From NCBI RefSeq assembly GCF_029952525.1, contig NZ_JASAOF010000005.1, positions 62,001 to 126,000 on the forward strand: DNA of 64,000 bases, read 5' to 3'. The stretch is from Saccharopolyspora ipomoeae. Its GTDB lineage: Bacteria; Actinomycetota; Actinomycetes; Mycobacteriales; Pseudonocardiaceae. The notes beneath the pieces were generated by a model. The model was not told where the DNA came from and searched no databases. It saw nothing but the letters and a program-made list of their open reading frames with translations. The translations under genes were made by a program, and so were the position numbers. This document shows positions 17,670-26,361 of the stretch, one piece after another; within the stretch, counting starts at the first letter, position 1; every line of letters starts with the position of its first letter.

Positions 17670-18276
17670 ACACTCCAGACTTACTCCTCCCACGCGCCGA
17701 AGCCGCACCGGCAGTAGCAGTACCAATGACGTGCTCCAGCAGTCGGGCGAGGACGTCCTTGACGTCGGCGCGCCGGCGGGCGTCGAAGTTCACCACCGGG
17801 ACCTTGGCGGTGTCGATCTGCAGCGCGTTGGCGATGTCCTCGGGCCGGTAGCGCTGCGTGCCGTCGAACTCGTTGACCGCGACCACGTAGGGGATCTTCC
17901 GGTCCTCGTAGAAGTCCAGGCTGGAGAAGCAGTCGTCGAGCCGGCGGGTGTCGGCCACGACCACGGCTCCGAACGCGCCGTGCGTGTGGTCGTCCCACAC
18001 CGACCAGAACCGCGACTGGCCGGGCATGCCGAACAGGAACAGCGGGGTCCCGTTGCTCAGGTTGATCCGGCCGAAGTCGATGCTGACCGTGGTGGTCGTC
18101 TTCTCCGGGACCCCGGTCAGCGCGTCCACCGAGGCGCTCGCGTCGGTGATGGGCTCGTCGGTGAGCCGCACGTAGCGGTCCGGGTCGGCCACGCTCTTGA
18201 TCAGGGTCGTCTTGCCGCACCCGTAACCGCCGGCGATGACGAGCTTGACCGGCGGCCGCTCAAAGCTGTTTAACAC
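17668..18276 (-). CDS. cvnD: Conservon 2 GTPase-like protein CvnD
   Basis: A 202-residue conservon GTPase from the GTG at 18276, which overlaps cvnC2 by 17 nt and has AGGGGG upstream. Motifs: P-loop GGYGCGKTT, DFGRI, GMPGQSRFW, VAVNEFDG. It is the paralogue of the 5702-6358 gene. The tail after LLEHVI is Ala/Gly/Ser/Arg-rich and ends at the TnpB element's left-end hairpin, so the last codons may have been altered by the insertion. Confidence 0.9.
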   Translation of the reverse strand: MLNSFERPPVKLVIAGGYGCGKTTLIKSVADPDRYVRLTDEPITDASASVDALTGVPEKTTTTVSIDFGRINLSNGTPLFLFGMPGQSRFWSVWDDHTHGAFGAVVVADTRRLDDCFSSLDFYEDRKIPYVVAVNEFDGTQRYRPEDIANALQIDTAKVPVVNFDARRRADVKDVLARLLEHVIGTATAGAASARGRSKSGV

Positions 18277-18631
18277 TGTCCAGAACCCCCTGTAGGTATT
18301 CCAGTGTTGCATCGGAAACGGTTTCTTCCGGGGTGCTCTCGCCGTCGAGGGTGAGAATCCCGCGGCGCAGCAGCGCACCCACGAGCGCGCGTGCCGTCAG
18401 CACCGGGGTTCCGAGGCTTCCGGCGACCTCGGCGATGGCGACCGGGTTCTTCGCCAGCTCCAGCGCGGCGCTGTCGCTCATCGACAGGTCGCGGTGCCCG
18501 TCGCCCCCGACCCTGGCGACCACCTGCGTCGCCAGGTCCAGGTCCAGGTCGGCCTTCTCCGGGGCACCGGCGACGACGAACGGGCGCACGCCCGCTCCCG
18601 GGTCCTCTGCGTGGACGTTCTGCTCGGCCAT
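18260..18631 (-). CDS. cvnC: Conservon 2 DUF742 protein CvnC
   Basis: A 123-residue DUF742 protein. It shows RPFVVAGAPEKADLDLDLATQVV and the helical segment NPVAIAEVAGSLGTPVLTARALVGALLRRGIL, matching the pattern of conservon 1 CvnC. The N-terminus is shorter in recognisable RPY sequence. It starts 3 nt after cvnB2 and overlaps cvnD2 at its 3' end, so the four genes are translationally coupled. Confidence 0.87.
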   Translation of the reverse strand: MAEQNVHAEDPGAGVRPFVVAGAPEKADLDLDLATQVVARVGGDGHRDLSMSDSAALELAKNPVAIAEVAGSLGTPVLTARALVGALLRRGILTLDGESTPEETVSDATLEYLQGVLDSVKQL

Positions 18632-18634
18632 CGG

Positions 18635-19063
18635 TTACGGCCTCGTCCCCGTCAGCGAGTCGGCTCCGCCGCGTCCCTCGGTGACCAGGTGCTCGCCGAC
18701 CTGGGCGAGCAGCCGGTCCAGCTCGACGTTGACGATCAGCGGATCGGCTGCGGTGTCGACGCACACGGTGATCCCGGTGCGCTCGGCGGCCAGCGCGAGG
18801 ATCACGAACCGGTTCGCGCCCTCGATGACCGTCTTGCTCAGGTCACCTCCCCCACCGATCACGCTCACCCGCTTCGAGGAGCTGAAGGCCGACGCCGACA
18901 TCGCGGCGAGGTCCTCGGCCTGCTCCTTGGACACTCCTTCGGAGGCGGCCCTGGGGAACCCGTCCGACGACCACAACACGACGCAGTCCACGTCCACGAC
19001 GCGCTGCGCGAAGTCGGTCAGCACCCAGCTCAAGTCGTCCCGGCTATCGCTCACTGTGTTCAC
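18635..19063 (-). CDS. cvnB: Conservon 2 roadblock/LC7 protein CvnB
   Basis: A 142-residue roadblock/LC7 protein (SWVLTDFAQRVVDVDCVVLWSSDGFPRAAS). The GTG at 19063 overlaps the cvnA2 stop in a GTGA arrangement; a second GTG three codons later is possible. It would partner CvnD2. The sequence is quite different from CvnB1, so the two conservons are old paralogues rather than a recent duplication. Confidence 0.88.
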   Translation of the reverse strand: MNTVSDSRDDLSWVLTDFAQRVVDVDCVVLWSSDGFPRAASEGVSKEQAEDLAAMSASAFSSSKRVSVIGGGGDLSKTVIEGANRFVILALAAERTGITVCVDTAADPLIVNVELDRLLAQVGEHLVTEGRGGADSLTGTRP

Positions 19064-21327
19064 CCCTCACCCTGGTCGTTCCCGTGGTTCTGACGTCCGG
19101 ACACGAAGCCCATCGCTCCGCCGCCGCCCGCGCTGCGCCGCGTTCCGGTGTCCTCGCCGGAGGTTTCGGCCTGTGCCTTCTTCTCCTCGTCCAGCGCGCG
19201 GCCGACGGCGGACGCTCCCCGGCGGCGCACCGGCAGGCCCACCGGGGAGGTCTCCAGCGGAGCTTCCTCGGCCGGTTCGGCGCGCGGCTTGGGCGGTTCC
19301 GGGCGGGTGCGGGTCTCGACCGGCTCGGCCAGCAGCGCGGTGGCGCTGCCCAGCGTGCCGCGGCTGGTGGAGCTCACCGACGGCGCGGAGCGCTCGAACT
19401 CGGGCTCGCGCAGCAGGTCGCCGGGGATGGCGACCTCGGCGCGGATGCCGCCGGACTCCCCTGCGGTCAGCGCGACCTGGATGTGCCACTGCTGCGTGAT
19501 GCGGGCGACGACCGGCAGGCCGAGCTGCATGTGCCGCTGGACGCTGCCGAGGGCGAAATCGGTGTCGGTGCCCAGGATCGCGTTGGCCTCGCCGAGCTTC
19601 TCGCCGGGCATGCCCAGGCCGCGGTCCTCGATGACGACGACGAGGTCGCCGTTGCGCTCCTCGGTCCACACGCGGGCCTTGCCCTGCGGCGAGCTGTAGT
19701 TGGCGGCGTTGTCCATCAGCTCGGCGAGCACGCGGATCAGGTACGGAGCGGCCTGGCCGTCGATGGCCACGGCGCCGGGGTGGCGGGTGTGGATGCGGCC
19801 GTAGTGCTCGATCTCGGCTCGCGCCGATTCGAGGATGACCTCCATCGGCGTCGGGCCCTTGTGGTAGCGGGCGAGCCGGTTGCCCGACAGCAGCCGCAGG
19901 TTCTCGGCCAGGCGGCGGGCGCGCAGCAGGAGGCTGTCGAGCACCAGCAGCGCCCGGTAGCGGGGTGCGGCCTCGCCGGCCTCGCGCTCCTCGGTGTCGA
20001 CGATCTGCATCGCGCTCTGCACGATCTGCTGGACTCGCGCGGCCATGCCGACCACGACGCGGGTGAACGCGTCCGAGGTCTGCTTCTGCTTGATGCGCTC
20101 CTGCACCGCGACCTGGTAGGCGCCGGCGAACGCGTCGGCGACCTCGCCGATCTCGTCCTTGCCGAAGTCCAGCGAGCGCAGCGGAGCGGAGACGTCGACC
20201 TCTTCGCCGCGCTCGACCTTGCGGAACAGCTCCGGCACGTCCTCGTCGGCGATCTTGCGGACGGCGTCGCGCAGTTCGACCAGTCGCTGCGGCACCAGGG
20301 CCACCAGGTGACGTCCGGCGAACCACCACATCAGCAGCGCGGCACCGGCGGTGGCCAGCAGCACGAGCCCGGCGAACAGGGCGGTGCGCAGCAGCGCGTT
20401 GGTGCCGTTGGTCAGGCCGAGGTCGGCGCCGTAGCGGGCCTGCTCGACGGCGAGGTCGGTGATCTCCGCGGTGACCTGGTCGCTGACCCGGTGCCACTGC
20501 TCGGTGGTGACGCCTTGCGCCTGGCCGCCGGACATCATCTGCTGCTCGATCGCCCGCAGCTGCTGCCAGCTCCCGGAGCGGGTGAGCTCCTCGTAGCGCT
20601 GCTGGACCTGCGGCGAGGCGTGCGGCACCTGCTCGGCGATCTCGTCGTGGTAGGAGCCCACGAGCACCGCGAAGTCGACCTGCTCCTGCGGCGTCATGCG
20701 GGATTCCACGCCGCGGGTGCCCAGGATCGTGGTCTGCGCCATCTGGTCGCCCGCGCGGAAGATCTCGGTGGCGGTGATGCCGGCCTGCCCGGCCTGGGCG
20801 TCCTCGACGGAGCGGGCCTGGCCGTCGAACAGGTCGGCACCGGCGTCGAGGACCTCGTTGTAGTCGCGCAGGGTTTCGGTCTTGCGCGCCGGGTCGATCG
20901 GCGTCGACGGGCGGGAGCGCGGCAGCTGGTCGAGCAGCGTGCCGACCCGGTCGATCTTGGCCTTCATGTCGGCGGGGACGGCCGGGTTGGAGCTCAGGTC
21001 GGAGAGCCGGTCGGACAGCTCGGCGACGGCGCGGTCGGTGGCGGCGTAGCGCTGGTCCAGCACGTCGGGGCGGGCCTGACCGTCGAAAGCCCGTGCCACG
21101 ACCTGGCGTTCGGCCTGCACGGCGGTGAAGGTGCGGACAGCGGGGATCGAGGTGTCCTGCACGGTGACGGCGACGTAGCGGACGATGAGCCCGTCGACGA
21201 ACGAAGGCGCGAAACCGGCGAGCACCACGACGAAGAACAGCGCGACGATGGTGATCAGAATGTTCCTGATCCTGCGCCGGAGGCTCGTCCTGTCCGGCTC
21301 GCGCGTTCTGATCCCGGTTAACCGCAC
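19060..21327 (-). CDS. cvnA: Conservon 2 sensor histidine kinase-like protein CvnA
   Basis: A 755-residue membrane sensor. The first transmembrane helix is at about 22-45, followed by a helical extracytoplasmic sensing domain (about 50-300). A second helix lies at about 308-330 (LRTALFAGLVLLATAGAALLMWWFAG), then a HAMP-like linker and a HATPase_c domain with AELMDNAANYSSP and DRGLGMP. A low-complexity acidic/Pro tail follows. GTG start with AAGGAG upstream. It heads conservon 2. As with CvnA1 no obvious phospho-acceptor histidine motif is seen. Confidence 0.9.
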   Translation of the reverse strand: MRLTGIRTREPDRTSLRRRIRNILITIVALFFVVVLAGFAPSFVDGLIVRYVAVTVQDTSIPAVRTFTAVQAERQVVARAFDGQARPDVLDQRYAATDRAVAELSDRLSDLSSNPAVPADMKAKIDRVGTLLDQLPRSRPSTPIDPARKTETLRDYNEVLDAGADLFDGQARSVEDAQAGQAGITATEIFRAGDQMAQTTILGTRGVESRMTPQEQVDFAVLVGSYHDEIAEQVPHASPQVQQRYEELTRSGSWQQLRAIEQQMMSGGQAQGVTTEQWHRVSDQVTAEITDLAVEQARYGADLGLTNGTNALLRTALFAGLVLLATAGAALLMWWFAGRHLVALVPQRLVELRDAVRKIADEDVPELFRKVERGEEVDVSAPLRSLDFGKDEIGEVADAFAGAYQVAVQERIKQKQTSDAFTRVVVGMAARVQQIVQSAMQIVDTEEREAGEAAPRYRALLVLDSLLLRARRLAENLRLLSGNRLARYHKGPTPMEVILESARAEIEHYGRIHTRHPGAVAIDGQAAPYLIRVLAELMDNAANYSSPQGKARVWTEERNGDLVVVIEDRGLGMPGEKLGEANAILGTDTDFALGSVQRHMQLGLPVVARITQQWHIQVALTAGESGGIRAEVAIPGDLLREPEFERSAPSVSSTSRGTLGSATALLAEPVETRTRPEPPKPRAEPAEEAPLETSPVGLPVRRRGASAVGRALDEEKKAQAETSGEDTGTRRSAGGGGAMGFVSGRQNHGNDQGEG

Positions 21328-21759
21328 GTCGACCGCACTCCTTCGGTTGTCCTCAGATGAGACAGGCCCCGGCCCCCCGGCAGCCTTCGCGCGAATTCAT
21401 GCGGAGTGCGCGCTCCGCCGGGCGTCCACGACTTCGGGAACTCCGCACCGAATGCGAGCGGGCGTGCAGCACCGCCGGTCCGATGATCATCCGCGCTTGG
21501 TCGGGACAGTACCAGCACGCTTTTCGGCGTTGATCACTGATCTCCCACGCGGTTTGACGCGGAAGCGGACATGAACGGCGGTACTCGATTTCGGTTACGT
21601 TCTTCTTGCGATTCCCCGGAAAACACCGACGAAAGTCGGTCCGGATTTCACCCGGGCTTGTCCTGTTGTCATCGTCGCCCGATATTGCCCCGCTCCCGGC
21701 TCGTCGCTACGTTGAGGACATCCTGGTCTGGACAACGTTGTCAATCGGGAGGTCTTCCT
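21328..21759. other. Divergent intergenic region between conservon 2 and the mannosidase
   Basis: About 430 bp holding promoters for both directions. The only clear element is the palindrome at 21731-21742. The upstream extension of the mannosidase reading frame has no RBS and is not credible as coding. Confidence 0.4.
21731..21742. promoter_or_regulatory. LacI-type operator candidate upstream of the GH92 gene
   Basis: GACAACGTTGTC is a perfect 12-bp palindrome ending 17 nt before the TTG start, just upstream of the GGGAGG ribosome-binding site. Central AACGTT palindromes are typical of LacI/GalR-family sugar regulators, so repression of the mannosidase in the absence of substrate is a reasonable inference. 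Confidence 0.5.
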
Positions 21760-23979
21760 TTGCGACGCCGGCACGACGTCAAGACCGTTCGACGCACCAA
21801 CGTTCCCAGCAGACTCGCGGCGGCCGCTCTGGCCGCGGCGACCGCGCTCGCACCGGCCCCGGCGGCCGACGCGGCGATCGACGATCCGGCCCAGTACGTC
21901 AACCCGTTCGTCGGAACCAAGCCCGGCGGGCCCGATTTCGGCCACGGCGGCGGTGCGGGAAACACCTTCCCCGGCGCGGTGGCGCCGTTCGGGATGATGC
22001 AGTTCAGCCCGGACACCGCGACCTACCAGCACGGCGGCTACTCCTACGACGACGACCGCATCCGCGGCTTCAGCCTCACCCACCTCTCCGGGGCCGGGTG
22101 CGGGGACTTCGGCAACGTCCCGTTCATGCCGGTCCTCGGCGACTCCCCGGTGGCCGACCACTCCTTCTCGCACGACGACGAGTCCGCCTCCCCCGGCGCC
22201 TACGACGTCACCTTCGACAACGGGCTGCGGACCGAGTTGGCGGCCACGCAGCGCTCCGGCGTCGCGCGGTTCACCTACCCGCGGGGCCAGCAGGCGGGGT
22301 TGTCGGTGGACGCGGCGAAGGCGTTCAACGACGCCACCGGATCCCTGGAGATCGGCCGCAACAGCATCAGCGGTCACAGCGACAGCGGCGGTTTCTGCGG
22401 TGCCGACAACAGCTACCGGGTGTACTTCCACGCGACCTTCGACCGCGATTTCAGCGCCCGCCAGGTCGACGGCGGGCGGGCGTTCGTGCAGTTCGACACG
22501 GCGGAGTCGGCGAGCGTGGTGGGCCGGATCGGGATCTCGTTCGTCAGCGCCGACAACGCCCGCGCCAACGCCGAGGCCGAGCAGTCCGGCCGCGGTTTCG
22601 ACGAGATCCGCGACGGCACCCGCGCCGCGTGGAACGGGTTGCTGGGGCGCATCGACGTCGGCGGTGGCAGCGACGAGGACCGGCGGCGGCTCTACACCGG
22701 CCTCTACCACTCGCTGTTGCACCCCAACGTCTTCAGCGACGTCAACGGCCAGTACGCGGGCTTCGACGGCCAGGTGCGCACGGCGGCCGAGGGGCACGCG
22801 CAGTACGCGAACTACTCGGGCTGGGACGTCTACCGCTCGCAGCTGCCGCTGGTGGCGCTGATCGCGCCGGACATCGCCTCCGACATAGCGCAGTCGGCGG
22901 TGAACCAGTCCGAGCAGGGCGGTTACTTCGACCGCTGGACCGTCGCCAACGGCGGGACCGGGGTCATGGTCGGCGACCCGCTGCCGATCATGGTGGCCAG
23001 CGCTCATGCCTTCGGCGCAACGGATTTCGACACGACCGCCGCGCTGCGCGAGATGCGCGAGGGCGCCACCCACGACGACGAGCGACCGGGTCACGACGAG
23101 TACGACTCGCTGGGCCACATCCCGCCGGGCGTGGAGGGCGCCACCGACTCGGTGTCGACGACGCTGGAGTACGCCGGCGCCGACTTCGCGATCTCGCAGT
23201 TCGCCGGGCGGCTGGGAGACACCGCCACGCGTGACGAGTTCCTGGGCAGGGCGCAGAACTTCAAGAACCTGTTCAACCCCGGCAACCGCTACCTGCAGCC
23301 GCGCAACGCCGACGGGTCGTTCACGTCGTTCGACCCGGTGCAGACCGAGGAGTACACCGAGGGCAACGGCGCCCAGTACACGTGGATGGTGCCGTTCAAC
23401 CACCGCGGCCTGTTCGACCTGATGGGCGGGAACGCGGAGGTGGTGCCCCGGCTGGACGAGTTCTTCGGCGAGCTCAACGCGGGTCCGGACGCCCCGCACG
23501 CCTACCTGGGGAACGAGCCGTCGCTCAACACCCCGTGGGCCTACGCCTACGCGGGCAGGCCGGACCGGACGCAGGACGTGGTGCGGCGGGCGCTGACGTC
23601 GCTGTTCAAGTCCACACCGGACGGTGAGGTCGGCAACGACGACCTGGGCCAGATGTCGTCGTGGTCGGTGTGGGCCTCGATCGGGATGTACCCGCAGGCA
23701 CCGGGCCGCTCGGAGCTGGTGCTGGCCAGCCCGATCTTCTCCTCGGTCCGCATCGACCGGGGCAACGGCACGGCCATCGACATCACCGCCCCCGAGGCCG
23801 AACCGGGCGCGCCCTTCGTGCGCGGCCTCGCGGTCAACGGCGCCGAGAGCTCGAAACCGTGGGTCGGCGAGGACTTCGTCGCCTCGGGCGGCACCCTCGA
23901 CTTCACCCTCGGCACCGAACCCGACCCCACCTGGGGCACCGCCCCGCAGGACGCGCCCCCGTCCTACGACGAGAGCTGA
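21760..23979 (+). CDS. Secreted GH92 family alpha-mannosidase
   Basis: A 739-residue glycoside hydrolase of family 92, Ca2+-dependent exo-alpha-mannosidases. The TTG at 21760 is chosen because GGGAGG precedes it and it gives a signal peptide (RRR..., then a long Ala-rich core ending in PAADAA). Family motifs are YVNPFVGTKPGGPDFGHGGGAGNTFPGAVAPFGMMQFSPD, GYSYDD, SGWDVYRSQLPL, EGNGAQYTWMVPFNHRGL and the catalytic GNDDLGQMSSW. The mature enzyme probably trims mannose from yeast or glycoprotein mannans. It overlaps the convergent pucR gene by 16 nt. Mannosidase is secure; the linkage is not determined. Confidence 0.9.
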   Translation: MRRRHDVKTVRRTNVPSRLAAAALAAATALAPAPAADAAIDDPAQYVNPFVGTKPGGPDFGHGGGAGNTFPGAVAPFGMMQFSPDTATYQHGGYSYDDDRIRGFSLTHLSGAGCGDFGNVPFMPVLGDSPVADHSFSHDDESASPGAYDVTFDNGLRTELAATQRSGVARFTYPRGQQAGLSVDAAKAFNDATGSLEIGRNSISGHSDSGGFCGADNSYRVYFHATFDRDFSARQVDGGRAFVQFDTAESASVVGRIGISFVSADNARANAEAEQSGRGFDEIRDGTRAAWNGLLGRIDVGGGSDEDRRRLYTGLYHSLLHPNVFSDVNGQYAGFDGQVRTAAEGHAQYANYSGWDVYRSQLPLVALIAPDIASDIAQSAVNQSEQGGYFDRWTVANGGTGVMVGDPLPIMVASAHAFGATDFDTTAALREMREGATHDDERPGHDEYDSLGHIPPGVEGATDSVSTTLEYAGADFAISQFAGRLGDTATRDEFLGRAQNFKNLFNPGNRYLQPRNADGSFTSFDPVQTEEYTEGNGAQYTWMVPFNHRGLFDLMGGNAEVVPRLDEFFGELNAGPDAPHAYLGNEPSLNTPWAYAYAGRPDRTQDVVRRALTSLFKSTPDGEVGNDDLGQMSSWSVWASIGMYPQAPGRSELVLASPIFSSVRIDRGNGTAIDITAPEAEPGAPFVRGLAVNGAESSKPWVGEDFVASGGTLDFTLGTEPDPTWGTAPQDAPPSYDES

Positions 23980-25220
23980 GGACCGGTGTCGGCGTCGCGC
24001 CAGCGCAGCACTTCCAGCGCGGCGCCGACACCGACCACGTCCTCCGCCAGGGGGCGCGGCAGCAGGTCGTCGGCGCGGGCGAGGCGGCGCAGCACGGTGT
24101 TGCGGTGGGTGTAGAGGCGTTCGGCGGTGCGGGAGGCGTTGCACTGCTCGCGGATGTAGGTGCGCACGACCTGGCGCATCTCCGGATCGGCGTCGCGGAG
24201 CTCCCCGAGCACCTCGGCGACGAACTCGTCGGCTTGGGCGGGGTCGGCGGTCATCAGCGCGACCAGCTGGACGTCCTCGTAGCGGGCGACCTGCTTGCAG
24301 GAGCCGAGCCGGGCCAGCATCCGCTGCGCGGTGAGGGCGTCGAGGTGGCTGCGGCGGAATCCGTCCACGCCGCGACCGGGGCGTCCGATCGACACGCGCA
24401 CGTCCGGCCGGGAGCCCAGCCGCTCGGACAGCTCCTCGATGCACGCGGTGGTCGTCACCGGCAACCAGATCCACAGGGTGGCCGCGGTGGCCACCACGGT
24501 CAGCCGCCGACCGGCGCCGGTGAGGCGCACCAGTTCTTCGGCGGCGCTCTCCAGCTCCTCCAGCCCCGCCCCGGTGGTGCTCCAGACCACGGCGGCGGTG
24601 TGCGGGCCGGTCAGCCCGTAGCCGAGCTTGAGCTCGGCTCGGCGCGCGCTGATCGGGGACCCTTCGAGGATGAGGGTGACGGCGGCCCGGCGATCGGCGT
24701 TGGTGCCGCGGGTGAGGGTGTCGAGCTCCTCCTGCATCCGCTCGCTGATGCCGGCGATGGTGTCGTTGACGTAGGTCGAGATCGACAGCGCCGTGATTTC
24801 GAGGAGTTCGCGCAGCTCGCCGGGGTCGGTGGTGAGCGAGAAGCAGATCTCCATCCAGAACCGCCAGGCGACGTTCTGCCCGGCCCGGTAGGTGTCCAGG
24901 GCGTGCGCGTCGAGGCCGCGGCGCACCAGGTCGCGGGCGGTGTCGAGGGCTTGGGTGCCCAGGTGGGGCGGGACCCGGCAACCGGGGTCCTGGACGTTGG
25001 CCGCCGCCCAGTGCACGACGTTGTCGACGTTGGTCTGCCGCAGCTCGTCGGCGAGCACCGGGTCGGCGGCGATGGCCTGGGTGCGGTCGGCGTCGAGGAC
25101 GGCGGCGTGCAGCTCGTCCGCCCACCTCGCGGGCGGCTTCAACGCCGCCTCCGCCCCAAGCCGGATCAACTCCCGCACCCGAGCGGAAGGGCAGGGCCAC
25201 GACGGAGTCACGGCAGGCAC
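23964..25220 (-). CDS. PucR/CdaR-type transcriptional regulator 1
   Basis: A 418-residue regulator with the PucR C-terminal helix-turn-helix (NASRTAERLYTHRNTVLRRLARADDLLPRPL, about 370-400). Upstream is a GGDEF-like middle region, and the N-terminal ~150 residues are a helical domain common to actinobacterial PucR proteins. It begins 34 bp after the mceF stop on the same strand and may be the last cistron of the mce operon. It is closely similar in sequence and length to the gene at 48271-49506. Convergent overlap of 16 nt with the GH92 gene. Its ligand is unknown. Confidence 0.83.
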   Translation of the reverse strand: MPAVTPSWPCPSARVRELIRLGAEAALKPPARWADELHAAVLDADRTQAIAADPVLADELRQTNVDNVVHWAAANVQDPGCRVPPHLGTQALDTARDLVRRGLDAHALDTYRAGQNVAWRFWMEICFSLTTDPGELRELLEITALSISTYVNDTIAGISERMQEELDTLTRGTNADRRAAVTLILEGSPISARRAELKLGYGLTGPHTAAVVWSTTGAGLEELESAAEELVRLTGAGRRLTVVATAATLWIWLPVTTTACIEELSERLGSRPDVRVSIGRPGRGVDGFRRSHLDALTAQRMLARLGSCKQVARYEDVQLVALMTADPAQADEFVAEVLGELRDADPEMRQVVRTYIREQCNASRTAERLYTHRNTVLRRLARADDLLPRPLAEDVVGVGAALEVLRWRDADTGPQLSS

Positions 25221-25254
25221 TATGCCCCACTTGATCCCGTTTGGGGAGAGGTGA

Positions 25255-26361
25255 TCACCGGGGGTGTTCGCGCTGTGCGCCTCGGACGTTGATGGGGCTG
25301 CCCGGGGGTTCCGCGCAGTTGGCCCGGAGGTTGGCCGGGACTTCGGCGAGGTCGGTTCCCGCGCGCTGGTGGGTGCTCTCGTAGCCGCGGGTGCAGACGA
25401 ACGGGTCGAAGTTGTTCAGGACCAGGCCGAATCGGGCTCGGCCGTCGCCGGGAACGGTGGTCTTGGTGCCCTCCGCGAGGCTGGGGTAGGTGACCAGCAG
25501 CTGCTCCACCCCGTCGAGCCGGGTGCGGTACACGTTCGCGGTGGTCAGCAGGTTGCCGACCAGGCCGCCGAGCTGCGGTCCGGTGTCCCGCAGCAGCCCG
25601 CTGACCTGCTCGGCGGCATCCGGTGCCGCGCGGATGACGCGTCGCAGGTCGGCGTCGGAGGCGCGCAGCTGCCCGGCGAAGGCGTGCAGGTCGCGGCTGA
25701 ACGAGGCGATCTCGGCGCCCTGCTCCCGCTGGGTCTCCAGCACGGTCCGGCCGCTGGTGATCAGGTCGAGGGTCTGCGGCAGGTGGTCGGTGGCGTGCCG
25801 GGTGTAGGCGTGGGAGGTGTCCAGCAGGGCGCCGAGCGGTCCGTTGAGGCCGGTGAAGGCCAGGTCGAGCTCGGTGACCACGGTCTGCAGCGACCCGATC
25901 GGGATGCTGCTGACGGTGCGGTCCAGGTTGGCCAGCAGCTCCTCCGGCGGCACCGGGATCGAGGTGCGATCGCTGCCGATCACCGAACCGTCCCGCAGGT
26001 GCGGGCCGCCGTCGGAGCGGGGCCGCAGGTCGACGTACTGCTCCCCCACCGCCGAGCGGTTGGTGACGACGGCGTCGGTGTCGGCCGGGACCTCCGGCGC
26101 GCTGTCCTCGATCTCCAGCGACACGTCGACGCCCTCGGGCGTCAGCCGCAGCGGCCCGACCCGCCCGATCGGCAGTCCGCGGTAGGTGACCTCGGCGTTG
26201 GTGAAGATGCCGCCGGAGTCCCGGAACCGCGCCACGGCGGTGTACCCGCGGGAGGACACCAGCCGGTCCAGCCCGGCGTAGGTGGCGCCGACGTAGGTGA
26301 TGCCGACCAGGGCGATCAGCGCGAACGCTCCGAGCTGCAGCTTGACCCGTTGGGAGATCAC
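25255..26361 (-). CDS. mceF: MCE-family substrate-binding protein MceF
   Basis: A 368-residue MCE protein. The GTG at 26361 overlaps the mceE stop in a GTGA arrangement with GGAGG upstream; the longer upstream reading frame is a shadow. One N-terminal membrane helix (about 8-28) is followed by the MlaD/MCE domain (about 38-115) and a long helical region (about 130-310). The C-terminal CTRGYESTHQR segment is also seen in other MceF-type proteins. It should form part of the hexameric channel of an Mce lipid importer. It is the last mce gene of the operon. Confidence 0.9.
   Translation of the reverse strand: MISQRVKLQLGAFALIALVGITYVGATYAGLDRLVSSRGYTAVARFRDSGGIFTNAEVTYRGLPIGRVGPLRLTPEGVDVSLEIEDSAPEVPADTDAVVTNRSAVGEQYVDLRPRSDGGPHLRDGSVIGSDRTSIPVPPEELLANLDRTVSSIPIGSLQTVVTELDLAFTGLNGPLGALLDTSHAYTRHATDHLPQTLDLITSGRTVLETQREQGAEIASFSRDLHAFAGQLRASDADLRRVIRAAPDAAEQVSGLLRDTGPQLGGLVGNLLTTANVYRTRLDGVEQLLVTYPSLAEGTKTTVPGDGRARFGLVLNNFDPFVCTRGYESTHQRAGTDLAEVPANLRANCAEPPGSPINVRGAQREHPR

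Noticed and set aside
21595-25230. A 1211-codon minus-strand frame
   Set aside because: Arg/Ala/Gly-rich translation antisense to GH92 and in the wrong frame of pucR; no domain or ribosome-binding site.
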